From NCBI GenBank assembly GCA_017893485.1, contig CM030360.1:8278095-8342094 (forward strand): 64,000 nucleotides of DNA, in the 5' to 3' direction. The notes beneath the pieces are model-generated. The model had not been told where the DNA came from. It saw only the letters and a list, made by a program, of their open reading frames with translations, and did not search any database. The position numbers were made by a program, and so were the translations under genes. Each line of letters opens with the position of its first letter. Within the stretch, counting starts at the first letter, position 1. This document shows positions 1-11,470 of the stretch, one piece after another. Source of the stretch: Hemerocallis citrina. Its lineage: Eukaryota > Streptophyta > Magnoliopsida > Asparagales > Asphodelaceae.

Positions 1-492
1 TTTCTTCCTGCTCGGATCGTCGCTTGTTGTCGCGTGGTCTACAACGATATGTCTGCAGTTTGGTACGTCACCCTCAGAGTGTCGCAGCGGAAGCGTGGTG
101 GGTCCATAACCCACAGGTCCCAGGATCATATTGTTTGCTTCTCCTTCTTGCATTGCTTTGGTTTCTCCTATCTCTTGCAATTGTTCTCATCCGTTGACTT
201 ATTATTTGATTCAATTCTTCCCTGTCTTTTCTCTCTTTGATTTCAGTTCTGACTACTCCCTTATTGATTTGTTATCTTATGTTGATTCTTTCCTTTTGAT
301 ACTGTTTGTTCTCTTTCTTGCACTCCATTTGACTTCATTGTTATCCATTTCTATTATTCTGGTATTGCCTCTGATGTGTTCTTTCTCCATTAGCTTCTGT
401 TTTGTTACCCTTTCCCAGTTTGCTTTTGCCTTGTCCTATGTACCTCCTAAGCAAATTTCGAGAACGAAATTTTGTTGTAAGGTGGGTAGGAT
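1..492 (+). mobile_element. 3' internal end of a Ty3/gypsy element
   Basis: This non-coding stretch directly precedes an LTR that starts TGTAACCCC at 493. The last bases (about 450-492) contain the chromovirus-type signature in which an ACGAAATTTTGTTG segment is followed by a purine-rich AGGTGGGTAGGAT tract. The tract has the position and composition of a polypurine tract, the plus-strand primer site next to a 3' LTR. The same tail occurs in reverse orientation at 6639-6690, where it lies beyond an integrase/chromodomain end. I infer that this is the 3' untranslated end of a forward-oriented element whose coding part lies left of the window. Short reading frames here have no recognisable domain. 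Confidence 0.75.
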
Positions 493-3088
493 TGTAACCC
501 CTGTTTTTCCAAAATTGTATTTTTGTGTATTTTGGGTATTTTAAAAAATTTCGCAAATTATTTTTTTTTCCGGTTTTCAAATTTCTTTTGTCAAAATGTA
601 TTTTTATATCTCCTATATTTTTCCGGAACCATATATGGGATTACTTTCAATATATATTCTTTTTCTGGCATTTTTGACCTACTTGTGCTGATTATGCGTC
701 GTTTGTTCATTTTTCACCATTTTGAAATTTTTTTCTCATTTTCTTGGCCTCATTCATCATTATTATTTATTTTGGTGTTGTGGTGGATTTTTGGTGGTGT
801 TTGCTCAAAATTGTGATTTTTGGCCCTTAAGGAGATTTTTAGGAGCCATAGAATTCTCTATATATTGTATTCCCATTTGAATTTGATCGAATACCCATTA
901 CCCATTTGTATACCTATTAATTCATATTGATGTCCACTACCCATTAACCCACAATTAACCCATATTTAAACACCCCATAATCCCTAACCCGAATCCTATT
1001 TCTCCTTCTCTTGTAATCCGGCCTCCCTCCTCTCCTCTCCAAAACTCTCCCGGCTGCTCTTCAACCCTAGGCCGACCCCTCCTTTCATCTCCCTAGCCTT
1101 GCCGACCATCAAGAAGCCATCCATCCACCATACTTCAACTCCGATACATCCAAACCCCCACTTTTTCCTCTCCTATTGTGGTCGGCCTCTCAAACCAGCA
1201 CCACCACCATCCCAAAACAGCACCCAACTTTTCCCCTTGCTGATTTGTGAAGTGGGTATCGCCCACTTTGGTTCGTGCATCAAGGAGTTCGATCGTAGGA
1301 GCTTTTCGGTTCGTGGGTTCGCTTGGAAACGCGTGAGAAGGCTATTTTGTTCGTGGGTTTTGTTCTTATGACTCGTTGGCATCGTTTTCACTCCATTAGA
1401 GGCAAGTAACTTGTACATAATTTCATTAGGTTGATACAAGTCAAAAAGTTCACATATAGGGTAGTTGAGACTAGAGACGGCCAAAAATTATATTTTTATT
1501 TGTGGGTTTTGTCTCTATTGTGTAAATCATGCCATTATTGACTTAAGACATGAGAATTTATAGGTTTATGTCCTAGGTTTACCCAAAACTCGATTTTGAT
1601 CGCATATGTGTGATATTGCATGCCATGTGTTCGATTGATTGCCTATGTGAGAAATATTAGGTTTTGACATGTTATAAACCCTTCTATATGATATCTAGTT
1701 GATGGGTAAGCTGCGTTTCAAGTTTGATTAAGTTTGGATCAAAATTATGGAAGTTATGACGTTTTTAAGATGAAGTGTGAAATCTGGAAATTTCGGCTGT
1801 GCTGTGTTGTTTGCTGTTTTCACTTATGTTAGGGTCCGAATCTCAACGTGAACTTTTCACAGTAAATTGTAGAAAATTTAATCTATTTTCCAACCCCACC
1901 GATTTCACTGCATTTGGAGTTCGTATGACTGAGATATAATAATTTTAGTACAGACGTGTTGGTAGTTTTCCAGATTCAGTTTCGTATAGATTTTGTTAAC
2001 TATTTATTTTCAAGATCTAGACTGTACATAATATCTTGCCATAAGACTTTTCCCAGTGTTTCCTCATGATGCTAGGGACTTTCCAGATTTTTGGTGTATT
2101 TTAAAGGTGTGTTTTGTGCGATGTTTCATATCATTTTCTATAATCTACTATTGCTGTAAATTGTGTGCTGTTCTATGTTAAACCCAGTTTTCACCCTATT
2201 TCTATATGTTTTATGAAAATTATTTGTGAGATATGAAAGTTGTAAAATTTTATCTATTTTCATGCCGTTTTGGCGGAATTGGATTTCGTTGCGCTGTTTG
2301 CGAGATATGATTGTTTTCGTACAGTAGTGTTGAGAACTTCCAGATTCGTCAAACCTTGGTTTTGTGTTGCTTTTCATTTTTGATGAGTTAGCTATACTCC
2401 CTGGAATATTATGGAACTTATTATTTTGAGTCTATATCTCTAGGGAAATACCCCAGATTTTTCGTGGAATTATTTGACATGTTTTTACGCTGTTTTCATG
2501 TGGTTGAAGTCGTTCCCCTGTTTTCTGGCTGAACATGAATTTCGTATTCAAATCAGTTTTAAGCTGAGATGTTGTGAACTAGTATATGACTTTATTATAC
2601 TCGTTGGATGCGTATGGATGTCTAGTTTCCAGATCCTTCGACGGATCATGATTTGCATGCCTATAGATCTTTGAATCACTGATTTAGTGCTGACTAGTCT
2701 TGCTGGCCTGATTATGAACCTAGTCTATTTTGCTCGTATATGTGGATCTTTAATACCCATGCATGCTGATTTGATATCCTGAACCTCTACCTGATCCCAT
2801 CATGCTTATTTGACATTATTTTGCACGTATTCATGCTTGTTGGACATTAATAATAAAAGTAATCAAGTCGGGGTTTATGGGACAGATCTAGTAGTGGATA
2901 GTGCAGAAACGTGTACTTGGAAGGAGACTTGTGTTTCCTGTATGACATATTACCGATCAAGTTAATATTCTGTTACCGATCAAGTTACCGATCAAGTTTA
3001 CCGATCAAGTTACCGATCAAGTTTACCGATCAAGTTAATATTTTGTTACGTACTCGTATTCTGTATTTTTGGAAAACGGGACGTGACA
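493..3088 (+). mobile_element. LTR of a long-LTR gypsy family (internally deleted copy)
   Basis: The segment starts TGTAACCCC and ends GGGACGTGACA, the same termini as full-size copies at 45327-48753 (+) and 49309-52746 (-). It shares with them the TATA-like stretch near 857-866, the GGCAAGTAACTTGTAC segment near 1400, and the block around 2880-2920 (GATCTAGTAGTGGATAGTGC). At 2596 bp it is about 830 bp shorter than the others, because the sequence jumps from the minisatellite at 2950-3036 straight to the last 50 bp of the LTR. It is the 3' LTR of the element entering from the left edge. The 5' LTR is outside the window, so no target duplication can be checked. Confidence 0.85.
2950..3036 (+). 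repeat. Minisatellite of the 12-mer TTACCGATCAAG inside the LTR
   Basis: Six copies of (T)TACCGATCAAG(T) follow one another with 11-13 bp spacing, the first offset by an AATATTCTG spacer. The solo LTR at 49309-52746 carries about seven copies in the reverse sense (50194-50296), while the sister LTR at 45327-48753 has none at the corresponding place. Copy number therefore varies inside one LTR family. Confidence 0.9.
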
Positions 3089-3310
3089 AAACTAATGAAA
3101 TCTCCCTTAGTGTTTTCATAGAATATGATCGAAATAGATAAAAATATCATTATTTGGGTTTTCCAGATAAGAGTAGCACATGTTATTAAATAAGATAAAC
3201 TGGAAAAAAAGATACAGTGCATATCATCATTGTATTATTTAAGTTCCATATAATTTTATGAGTATGTTAAAAGTATTTTAGTCAGTGCAATTTGCACAGG
3301 GTAACACTAG
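3089..3310 (+). mobile_element. Possible Helitron 3' terminus
   Basis: The stretch ends with GTGCAATTTGCAC (3285-3297), a perfect short hairpin, then nine bases, then CTAG followed by T (3307-3311). A hairpin close to a terminal CTRR followed by T is the known 3' signature of plant Helitrons. No 5' TC end, Rep or helicase coding sequence is visible, so this would be a truncated or non-autonomous copy. The rest is AT-rich without genes. Confidence 0.4.
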
Positions 3311-3790
3311 TTCTGTATCTTAAGCTAATAGGCCTACCCTCTCTCTTATTTCTCTATTTTGAATAGAGAAAGTAGAACAAAAGTAGGCCCTAACACATGC
3401 TCAGCGCGTATAGAAAAATTAGAGTAAATAAAGAAGAAGGAGAAAAAAAACCCTCATCTTCTCATCCTACTCTTCTCATCCACTTTCAAGAACTAATCAT
3501 CTTCGTTGTCTTCTCATTACATGTTCATAAAAACCCTCCGATTTCGAATCTGATTTCTTCGTCCAATTCACGCAACTATGCCGAGGTAACAATCCTAAGA
3601 TCCCACCTTTCTTTTTATAATCAAATCAAAGATCAAAATTTTTATTAGAAAGATTCTAATTTTTTTTAGTTTTGTTTTTGTTTAAAATTGTTGTATTTGT
3701 GATTTTTGCAGGTACGATTGCGACTATTGAGATACTTACTTGGCGCACGTTCTTCAAATTTCGCAGTATTTTTTTTGTTAATTGTTTTTC
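3311..3790 (+). pseudogene. Gene fragment: 5' UTR, exon 1, intron and start of exon 2, resembling an SR (RS2Z-type) splicing factor
   Basis: A CT-rich leader with ACCCTCATCTTCTCATCC ends in ATGCCGAG (3578-3585), a splice donor GTAACA at 3586, a 126-bp AT-rich intron with a T-rich 3' end, and an acceptor TTTTTGCAG ending at 3711. Joining the exons gives a peptide that begins MPRYD and continues with residues partly matching the start of plant RS2Z-type SR splicing factors, but with a stop after eight codons and no RRM beyond it. Sequence similarity ends where the reverse LTR begins at 3791. I infer a decayed 5' gene fragment cut off by the retrotransposon. The family assignment rests on a few residues and is tentative. 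Confidence 0.35.
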
Positions 3791-6638
3791 TATCACGCCC
3801 CGCATCCCACTATACGAAAATACAGGCACGCAACTGAGGTCCAGCGAATGATATACATCATCCATAAGCTGTACAATTATAAGCTCAACAAGATATTTAT
3901 AACACATTTACGCAGGCAAATAAAATGATCACATGAGCTGAAAATAAAATAACCATCATCCATATAATACATAAACATCGGGTCAAGTTGCCCGGAAATA
4001 CATTGTGCCATAATTAAAACAGTACGATAAACAGTTCGCTATAACAACTAGATAAAATAGCGACTGAAAGAAAAACAACATGGAGCAGTAATAAAGCAGC
4101 AACGATCATCTAGAAAGTCTGTTCTGTGGGTCCATCAGTACCTGTATAATTATTAACTCAAAGAAAAATAGAAAAATTCCCGTTAGAGCAAGTTTCGGGC
4201 AGCAAGTAGCAACAAGCAGTAAAAGGGGTAATATAACAAGATATAACATGGAAGAAACAAGAAGTAGAAGTACAAATACAATATGGAAGTAAGCAAGGAA
4301 CTGGGACAATATGATCATGTAAGTAATAACTGTAACTAGTGTATTCAAGACTTCAAGGTATAAGCAATTGATAACCTAGGCTCAGTTAATCGATAATCAT
4401 GTAATCAAGGATCGAGAGTCATGTAATCAAGAATCAAGAGTCATGTAATCAAGAATCATGCTTAATGAAAATCTCAAGTTCATCTGTTTTATTAACTTAT
4501 CTAATGCACACAATCATGTGTCCCGTACCACAAGTTCGATGCATATCAATCATGTGACGTTTAGACTTAAGTAGTGAATTCTATAGGATTATGTACTCGG
4601 GTCTTCCAGTGATAGTATCAAGATATATAATCATGAATCATGTAATCGAGAATTATGCAATCGAGAACTGTGTAATTAAGAATCAAGAATCAAGAATCAC
4701 TATTTCAGGAAACACGGGTCCCCTTCCGAGTATACTCCCCTATATTGTCCACTATTAAGTCGTACCCTTAATACCCCGGCTTGCTATTCTTTTATAATTA
4801 ATTATGAACATGCAGTTGGTACGACTAGTGAAACGGTGTAATCAAGACAATATAATCTAGAAAAATATCAAGGGCAGTAATCATGGACATGAGACGTAAA
4901 ACGAGTTCATGTATCGAGAGTAGTTATTATAAATTATCAAGTGGTATAAAATGCATTCTATCAACCTATTCTATCTATGCAAGTTATTATTACAAGAACA
5001 ATAATATATTCAGTTCATTAGATATGAAAAGTAACGAGTTTATATGCAAAAACGTAGAGATAAATTTTTAGACAACATTACATATTTGTATTCAAATTCA
5101 CTTTTCCGTTGTTACAGAAAAGCAAATCTGATTCCGTCAGATATTCTAGAAAGTAGAATCTCTTCCGGTTCCAACGCATATTCACACGATACATTCTATA
5201 GACAGTAGCTATGCGTACAAATTCATTATTCGTGGTTTCGATGTTTCACGCGCATTCTGTAAATTCAGAGTCACAATACTAAAATTGCGATATCTCACAA
5301 TCTATACATCAGATTGAGAAATGGTAGGATGTTCCGGATATCTAGACTCGAAGGGATACGATTTTCATGTAGAAAGTTTTTCGATCCAGTATTGGGAACA
5401 TGGTCAAATTCTCAGTACAAGAGACCGGTTAGTGATCCCGTGCAGGTTCAGAAATTCACATTATGACAGTACTAAAATCGCGATATCTCACAATCTATAC
5501 ATTCGATTGAGAAACCGTAAGATGTTCTGGATTCGGGACTCGATGGGCTACGATTCTCATGAAAAAAATCTTCAATCCAGTATTGAGAACATGGTCGAAT
5601 TCTTAGTGCAAGGTCAAGAAATTTAGAGATAGTAAGGTTGAATATTCGATATTCGATAACATGATTCGAAATGTGTTAACTGTTCACTCTTGAGTTGATA
5701 TAACATGAAACAAGTAACTAGAACGGAGTTTGACAATAAAACATGATGATAACTAGACTACTTGCCACGAGTCCAAGAAAAATACTTGTACGAGAACAAA
5801 AAGAGTGTACAAAGTACTTGCCTTATAACGTGACGATTTCGGTGGTGGTGTTAACCACGGAAAGAAGAAGCAACGTCGGCAACGGACGGCGGTACAACGA
5901 CGGTAGGAATGCCGGCAAGACGGCAGCGAGCGAGCAACGGTAGCAACGGTGAGCGACAACAACAACGAGGTGATGGCGCGGCGTCGGGTTGTTTTTCAGG
6001 GTTCACGGGACCATAGAAATGGAGTCGTCGGCTCGAAGGTGGAGGGTAAAGTAAAGCTCGGATGTTACTTGTGCTCTCGGGTTTGAACAAGGCAGAGGAA
6101 GAGAAGGAAGAAGGAGACGTAGAGATGCGGGGTTGATGTGTTATGCATGTGTGTGTGTGTATGCATATATATAGATTTAAACAAGGAGAGAGGGAGAGAG
6201 AGTTGGCTGGTTGTATATGGAGTCATGAAGCAATTATGCATGCATGTGTATAATTAAGGATATATAATATAATATATAGGTTAGGAGGTGTAGAAAAATG
6301 GGAGCATAGGTTAGGAGGTGTAGAAAAATGGGAGCATAGGTGTGGAAAAATGAGAACAAGGATGAGAAGTCATGGAATTAGGCGCAGAATTAGGCAGTGT
6401 AGTTTGGCTGTGAGTGGGTGATTAGCGGGAGTGGGTTAGGATTAGGATTAGGATTAGTATTAATCAGGGTTAAAGTTTGTATGTAAACTCCGATCAAAAA
6501 ATCACAAAATCATGGAATTGATCAGAAATATATTCTGGCTTTAGATAAAGAGTCCAAAGAGAAAAATAAAACTGATCTGAAAATTGAAGTACAACAATTC
6601 ACATAATAAAATACGTACAACTGGAATAGGGAGTTATA
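3791..6638 (-). mobile_element. 3' LTR of a reverse-oriented gypsy element, same family as 493-3088
   Basis: On the minus strand the LTR starts TATAACTCCC (plus 6638) and ends GGGGCGTGATA (plus 3791). It matches the family termini TGTAACCCC and GGCGTGACA apart from point changes at both ends. A minus-strand TATA stretch lies at 6166-6173. The purine-rich tract and ACGAAATTT tail follow on the right (6639-6680), and beyond them lies the integrase/chromodomain end, so this is the 3' LTR of a minus-strand element. Length is 2848 bp. The mutated termini suggest an old copy. Confidence 0.8.
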
Positions 6639-7545
6639 ATCCTACCCACCTTACAAAAAATTTCGTCCTCGAAATTTATTCAGGCAAGATTTAGGATAGA
6701 AAGGCAAGACACCTACTCGAAGATATGGGGGTACTTCTTCTGGATTTCTTTCTCGAGCTCCCATGTCGACTCACCTGGCGAGTGAGGATTCCAAGAGACT
6801 CGTACAAGCTTGATGACTTTATTCTTCAGCACTTTCTCACGCCTGTCCAAGATAGAAATTGGTTGAGCTTCACATGATAACTCTGGACAAATAGATAACT
6901 CTGAGTAGTCGACGATATGGTTGACATCTCTGATGTACTTCCTGAGTTGGGAAACAAGGAATACGTCATGAACTCCTGATAACACCGGTGGTAGCGCGAG
7001 CCTGTAAGCGACCTTGCCCACTCGTTCCACAATATCGAATGGGCCGATGAATCGGGGACTAAGCTTGCCTCCGCCTCCGAAACGGATGATGCCCCTTGAT
7101 GGTGATACTTTGAGGAACACATGATCACCTGCCTCAAACTCCAAGGGTCTGCGGTGAGTGTCCTCCTATTTCCTTTGCCTGTCTTGAGCTGCCCTCACGT
7201 GTTTCCTGATCTGAGGCACTGCGTCCACTGACTTCGTAATCAACTCTGGTCCCAAAAGTTTCCTCTCGCCGATGTCATCCCAACAGATCGGTGATCTACA
7301 CTTACGATCGTAGAGTGCCTCGAATGGTGTCGCCTTGCGGCTCGCCTGGTAACCGTTATTGTACGAGAATTCAACCAAGTGCAAATGATCTTCCCAAGAA
7401 CCTCCAAATTGAAGAACGCAAGACCTCAACATGTCTTCCAGAGTCTGAATCGTCCTTTCAGACTGTCTATCCGTCTGAGGGTGGAATGTTGTACTATAAT
7501 TCAACATGCTTTCCAGACTTCTCTGAAGGCTATCCCAGAATTAGC
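6639..7545 (-). pseudogene. Gypsy integrase C-terminal half with chromodomain (broken)
   Basis: The minus strand encodes the last part of a Ty3/gypsy integrase. Visible are HPQTD...SERTIQ, which holds the third catalytic acidic residue, then the FSYNNGYQ...TPFEALY region, then GDHVFLKVSP...KLSPRFIGPF and a C-terminal chromodomain-like segment (VSWNPHSPGESTWELE) ending YPHIF. These are the marks of a chromovirus, close to the Tekay/Del type. The frame is interrupted by TAG at 7166-7168, with reading continuing in the same frame on both sides, and by another stop near 7530. Upstream domains (protease, RT, RNase H, first two catalytic Asp) are absent because the sequence switches at about 7545 to a forward-strand LTR tail. 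The product would have joined element cDNA to chromosomal DNA, with the chromodomain guiding it to chromatin. This copy cannot make it. Confidence 0.85.
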
Positions 7546-8052
7546 TCCTCCATGTGTTACTCTATACTTGTTTATCCTTCCCTGTACTTGTTGCCTGCAC
7601 TACAAGCGGTCCGTAACTTGCATTGATGGGAGTTTTGTTTTCTTTTCCCTCTTCTTGCAATTTGCTAAATTGCAGATTATGTTGATCAGCTGCCTGATGG
7701 AGTAGGTGATCTGAGGTTCTAGTTGCTGGAGTTCTTGCTTTATTTATTTTCCTGCTATTTTTGAATAATTGTATCTGTTACTTGGATAATTTTGTATTGG
7801 GCAGTATGACCCAGGATTTTTGACTTGTTTCCAGATCTGGTTTATTTGAGATTATTAAATCTGTTTCAAGTAAACTTATGTTGGTATATTGATTCATATA
7901 TGCATGCGTGGTTGACTTCTCTTGCTTCCTAGTTTGATTATTCTTGTGAAATGTTGTAAAGATCCTTACAGCTTATGGATGATGAAAATTATTCGTGGAT
8001 TTAGTCACGTATTCGTATTCCGTATTCTCGTTTTGGGAAGCGAGGCGTGACA
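7546..8052 (+). mobile_element. 3' tail of a forward LTR of the same gypsy family
   Basis: From about 7560 the sequence follows the final 500 bp of the forward LTR at 45327-48753: GTCCGTAACTTGCATTGATG, the GTATGACCCAGGATTTTTGA block and the end GCGAGGCGTGACA at 8052. The left edge is a sharp switch from the reverse-oriented integrase fragment. This is either the relic of a second element or the result of an illegitimate joining. No internal region follows, so if it was once a 3' LTR its body has been lost. Confidence 0.7.
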
Positions 8053-8440
8053 AAACATCTTATTATTTAAGTGATGTTTTTTTAAACACAAATGAAAAGT
8101 GAATGTGGTTTTTTTAAATTTAGCATAACCGAAACCTAACTCCGTTAAAGTGAGTTTTTTTAAACTATAGTTTTGTGCGTTTAAAAAAAAAAAAACTTAG
8201 TGCGATTTTTTTTAAATGGCCCAAAGTTCAATGGTTTTTTTTTAATTTAAATTTAGCCATGAAATTTATGCTCATGTTCTTCTTGAAATCATTTAGTCAT
8301 AAGATTATGATTTCAGGGTACCAAATTTGAAGTTCTTTCAGCATATGCTAATAATAGTTGCTAGGAAATCTATGAGATAAGGGTATCTCTATTCCTTTAA
8401 TTTTATTTTGCTTTTAGATAATCACAGTGTAGTATGTATT
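8053..8440. other. AT-rich spacer, no gene seen
   Basis: This stretch has many T and A runs (for example 8087-8120 and 8178-8220) and no coding or structural signal I can name. It separates the LTR tail ending at 8052 from the long LTR starting at 8441. Confidence 0.6.
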
Positions 8441-9185
8441 TGTAATATTCCGGACGGATATTATATTTATAATAATTATTAATTAAAATTAAAATATTTT
8501 TATGGAAATTTCTTGGTTTATCTAAATAAAAACTTATCTGGATATATATACTAAAAAGTATATACAGGTATTATATAAGTTTTGTGCACTAGTACAAAAT
8601 CTTGAAAAATGCGTTCTTGAGAAAATGTATGGAAAATCCCGAACAGATATTAAAAATTATTATTTTATTTTTATTTTCAGAATTGAAATATTTTTTATGG
8701 ATATTACCCGGTTTTGTTAGTAAACATTATCTGTGTGTATATATCAGTCTGTATACATCTGTATTGTATCAAATTGGTACTGTAATCTTCCGAGCTGATA
8801 ATAAAATTTATTTTATTATTATTTTCGGAATTAGTTTATTTTTATGCGGATTGTGCGGTTTAACAAACAATAATTATCGGTATATATATTAATACATACG
8901 TATGTGTATTGTACCGATTTCGTACGTTTGTACAAATCATGTAGTATGTGTTTTGGACAAAAATATCTTATTTTTTTCATAATTAATTAAAATTGGATGG
9001 CTAGGATTTGTTTGGAGGCTTAAACCTAGGGTTTAGGATTGATTAAGATACATAAGAGTTAATAGATGGATTTCTTCTAGTAGACTCTCCTCCACCTCAC
9101 ACCTCCTTGGCTGGCCAACCTTGAATCCAAGGGGCATTTTGCAAAATGCCTTGGTGCATTTGCACTCTCCACCCTCATTTCATCC

Positions 9186-9192
9186 TATAAAA
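9186..9192 (+). promoter_or_regulatory. Probable LTR TATA box
   Basis: TATAAAA sits in the context CATCCTATAAAACCCCCTCC, about 745 bp into the LTR. It is followed by an AAGAAGAAAAAAAAAGAGAG leader and an AAACCCTAAG segment, as in many plant gypsy LTRs. This would be the U3/R boundary region. It is inferred from position and sequence only. Confidence 0.55.
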
Positions 9193-10489
9193 CCCCCTCC
9201 CTTTCACTCTTTCTCATTTACAAGAAGAAAAAAAAAGAGAGAAAGAAAGAGAAGAAACCCTAAGTGTTCTTCATTTGGGAGTTTTCCATAAGAGTTCTTC
9301 ATTGAAGTTGTAGTAGAAGCTAGGAGGAAGGAGAATGTTACTATCTAGTCCTTCCTACAAAGAGATCCAAAGGTGGGGGATTCTTTAATTCTCTTGTTTT
9401 GTTCTCTTTTATTTTTATATGTAGAAAAGAACCCATCTTTAGGGTTTATTATTGGTTATATGTGAGAAGAACCCATCTTTTGATGGTTGTTTATTGTAGG
9501 ATAAAAAGAACTCATCTTTAATATGAGTGGGTGTTGTATGTGTACGTCTCATAACCACTTGGACTAAATCCTAAGCATATAAATGGTTGTAGGTTAAAAG
9601 AACTTATCTTTATGATGTGTGGTTGTTGTATGTATGTTTCTGAACAACTTAGACCAAATTCCTAAGCATAAAAATGATTGTAGGGATCAAAATGATCCCA
9701 TGAGAACGATGGAATGGTAGAACTCAACAAAATCACATAAAGATAGAATCTTGAACCTTGCTATGGTCATTGTTGTCATTATGATTATTTTGAACTACTT
9801 GGACTAAGATTTGTGCATAAGAATGGTTGAAAATCAAGGTGGGGTTTCTCTATTTTACTTATGTTGATTCTTGTCCTCTTTTATTGTGTGGGTGTGCTAA
9901 AAATGACTTGGACTAAATATTAAGCATAAAGTGGTTGTAGGGATCAAAATGATCCCATGAAAAAGATGGATGGTGGAACTTAAATAAAACACATAAAGGT
10001 TGAACCTTTAACCTTGTTATGTTCATTGTTGTTATTATGGTTGTTTGTTAACACAAAAATGACAACTTGGACCTAAACTATGTGCACATAAGATTAGTAA
10101 GATGAGAATACTTACATACCCATTCTAGGGTTGTAGAACTCTTCTAACTATTTAAAGATAAGTTTTTGTTGTATATTGCTCTCTACTTTGTTAAGAAATC
10201 AATTTACTAACCTAGTTCATAAAATGTTGATCTTGTTGTATGTAGGAACTTGTAGGATTGAAGAAAAGTGGGGTTTGTAGTATATAGGAAATTGTAGATT
10301 AAATAATGGTAGATTTGTGATATGTGGATAGTTGTAACTCATAAAACGAGTAGTTTTGTAATATGTAAGAAATTGTAATTCTATAAGTAGTAGAGGTTGT
10401 AAATTTAGTATGTAAAAAAAGTAGGACTTGTAATTCATAAAAGAGGTAGTTTATGTAATAATCTAGACAAGTCCTTAGTAGCTTTATAA

Positions 10490-11470
10490 GTTTACTACCA
10501 TGCTTTAGTTGTTGTAGGTTGATGTAGTAAAGAAACCCATGCTTAAGTTGTATACCATACTTAAGTTGTTGTAGGTTGATGTAGTAAAAAAACCCATGCT
10601 TAAGTTGTATGCCATGCATGAGTTGTTGTCGGTTGATGTAGTAAAGAAATCCATTCTTAAGTTGTATACCATGCTTGAGTTGTTGTAGGTTGATGTAGTA
10701 AAGAAACCATGCTTAAGTTGTGTAGTAAAGAAACCCATCATGCTTGAGATGTAGTAAAGAAACCATGCTTAAGTTGTTGTAGTAAAGTAACCCATCATGC
10801 TTGAGTTGTAGTAAGAAACCATGCTTGAGTTGTTAGTAAAGAACCCATGCTTGTGTTGCTAATTAATGTAGTAAAGAAACCATGCTTAAGTTGTGTAGTA
10901 AAGAAACCCATCATGCTTGAGATGTAGTAAAGAAACCATGCTTAAGTTGTTGTAGTAAAGAAACCCATGATGCTTGAGTTGTAGTAAGTAACCCATGCTT
11001 GAGTTGATTGTAGTAAGTAACTCATGCTTGAGTTGATTATAGTAAGTAACCCAAGTTTGAGTTGATTGTAGTAAGAAACCCATGCTTGAGTTGCAAGATA
11101 TTGTAGTAAAGAACCCATGCTCGAGACATTGTAGTCGTTCTAGTATAGAACCCATGCTTGAGTTATGTAGTCATTGTAGTAAAGAACCTATGCTTGAGTT
11201 ATTGTAGTTGTTCTAGTAAAGAACACATGCTTGAGTTATTGTAGTTGTTCTAGTAAAGAACCCATGCTTGAGTTATTATAGTTGTTCTAGCAAAGAACCC
11301 ATGCTTCAGTTATTATAGTTGTTCTAGTAAAGAACCCATGCTTGAGTTATTGTAGTAGTTCTAGTAAAGAACCCATGTTTGAGATGTGTAGTTGTCCTAG
11401 ATTTAAAAGAACCCATGCTTGAGTTTGTATGGTTGTTTTAGATTCAAAAGAATCCATGCATGTTTAAGTT
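10490..11470 (+). repeat. Minisatellite array in the long LTR
   Basis: The array has more than twenty degenerate units of about 30-48 bp with the core AAACCCATGCTTGAGTTGT, a variable GTAGGTTGAT or TTCTAG insert, and AGTAAAG. The right part (about 11150-11390) is the most regular, with roughly 37-bp units ending TTGTTCTAGTAAAGAACCC. Minus-strand reading frames made of repeated MGFFTTSTYNN-like peptides are by-products of the repeat and not genes. Confidence 0.9.

Noticed and set aside
1099..1371. Proline/serine-rich 90-codon frame in the LTR
   Set aside because: It is not kept in the sister LTRs at 45327 and 49309. It lies in the R/U5-like leader.
10217..11155. Minus-strand frames of repeated MGFFTTSTYNN-type peptides
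   Set aside because: They follow the minisatellite period, shift frame between units and lack any domain. They are by-products of the LTR repeat.
10490..11470. Regular direct repeats that could suggest a CRISPR array
   Set aside because: Units are degenerate, spacers are not unique, and the host is clearly a plant.
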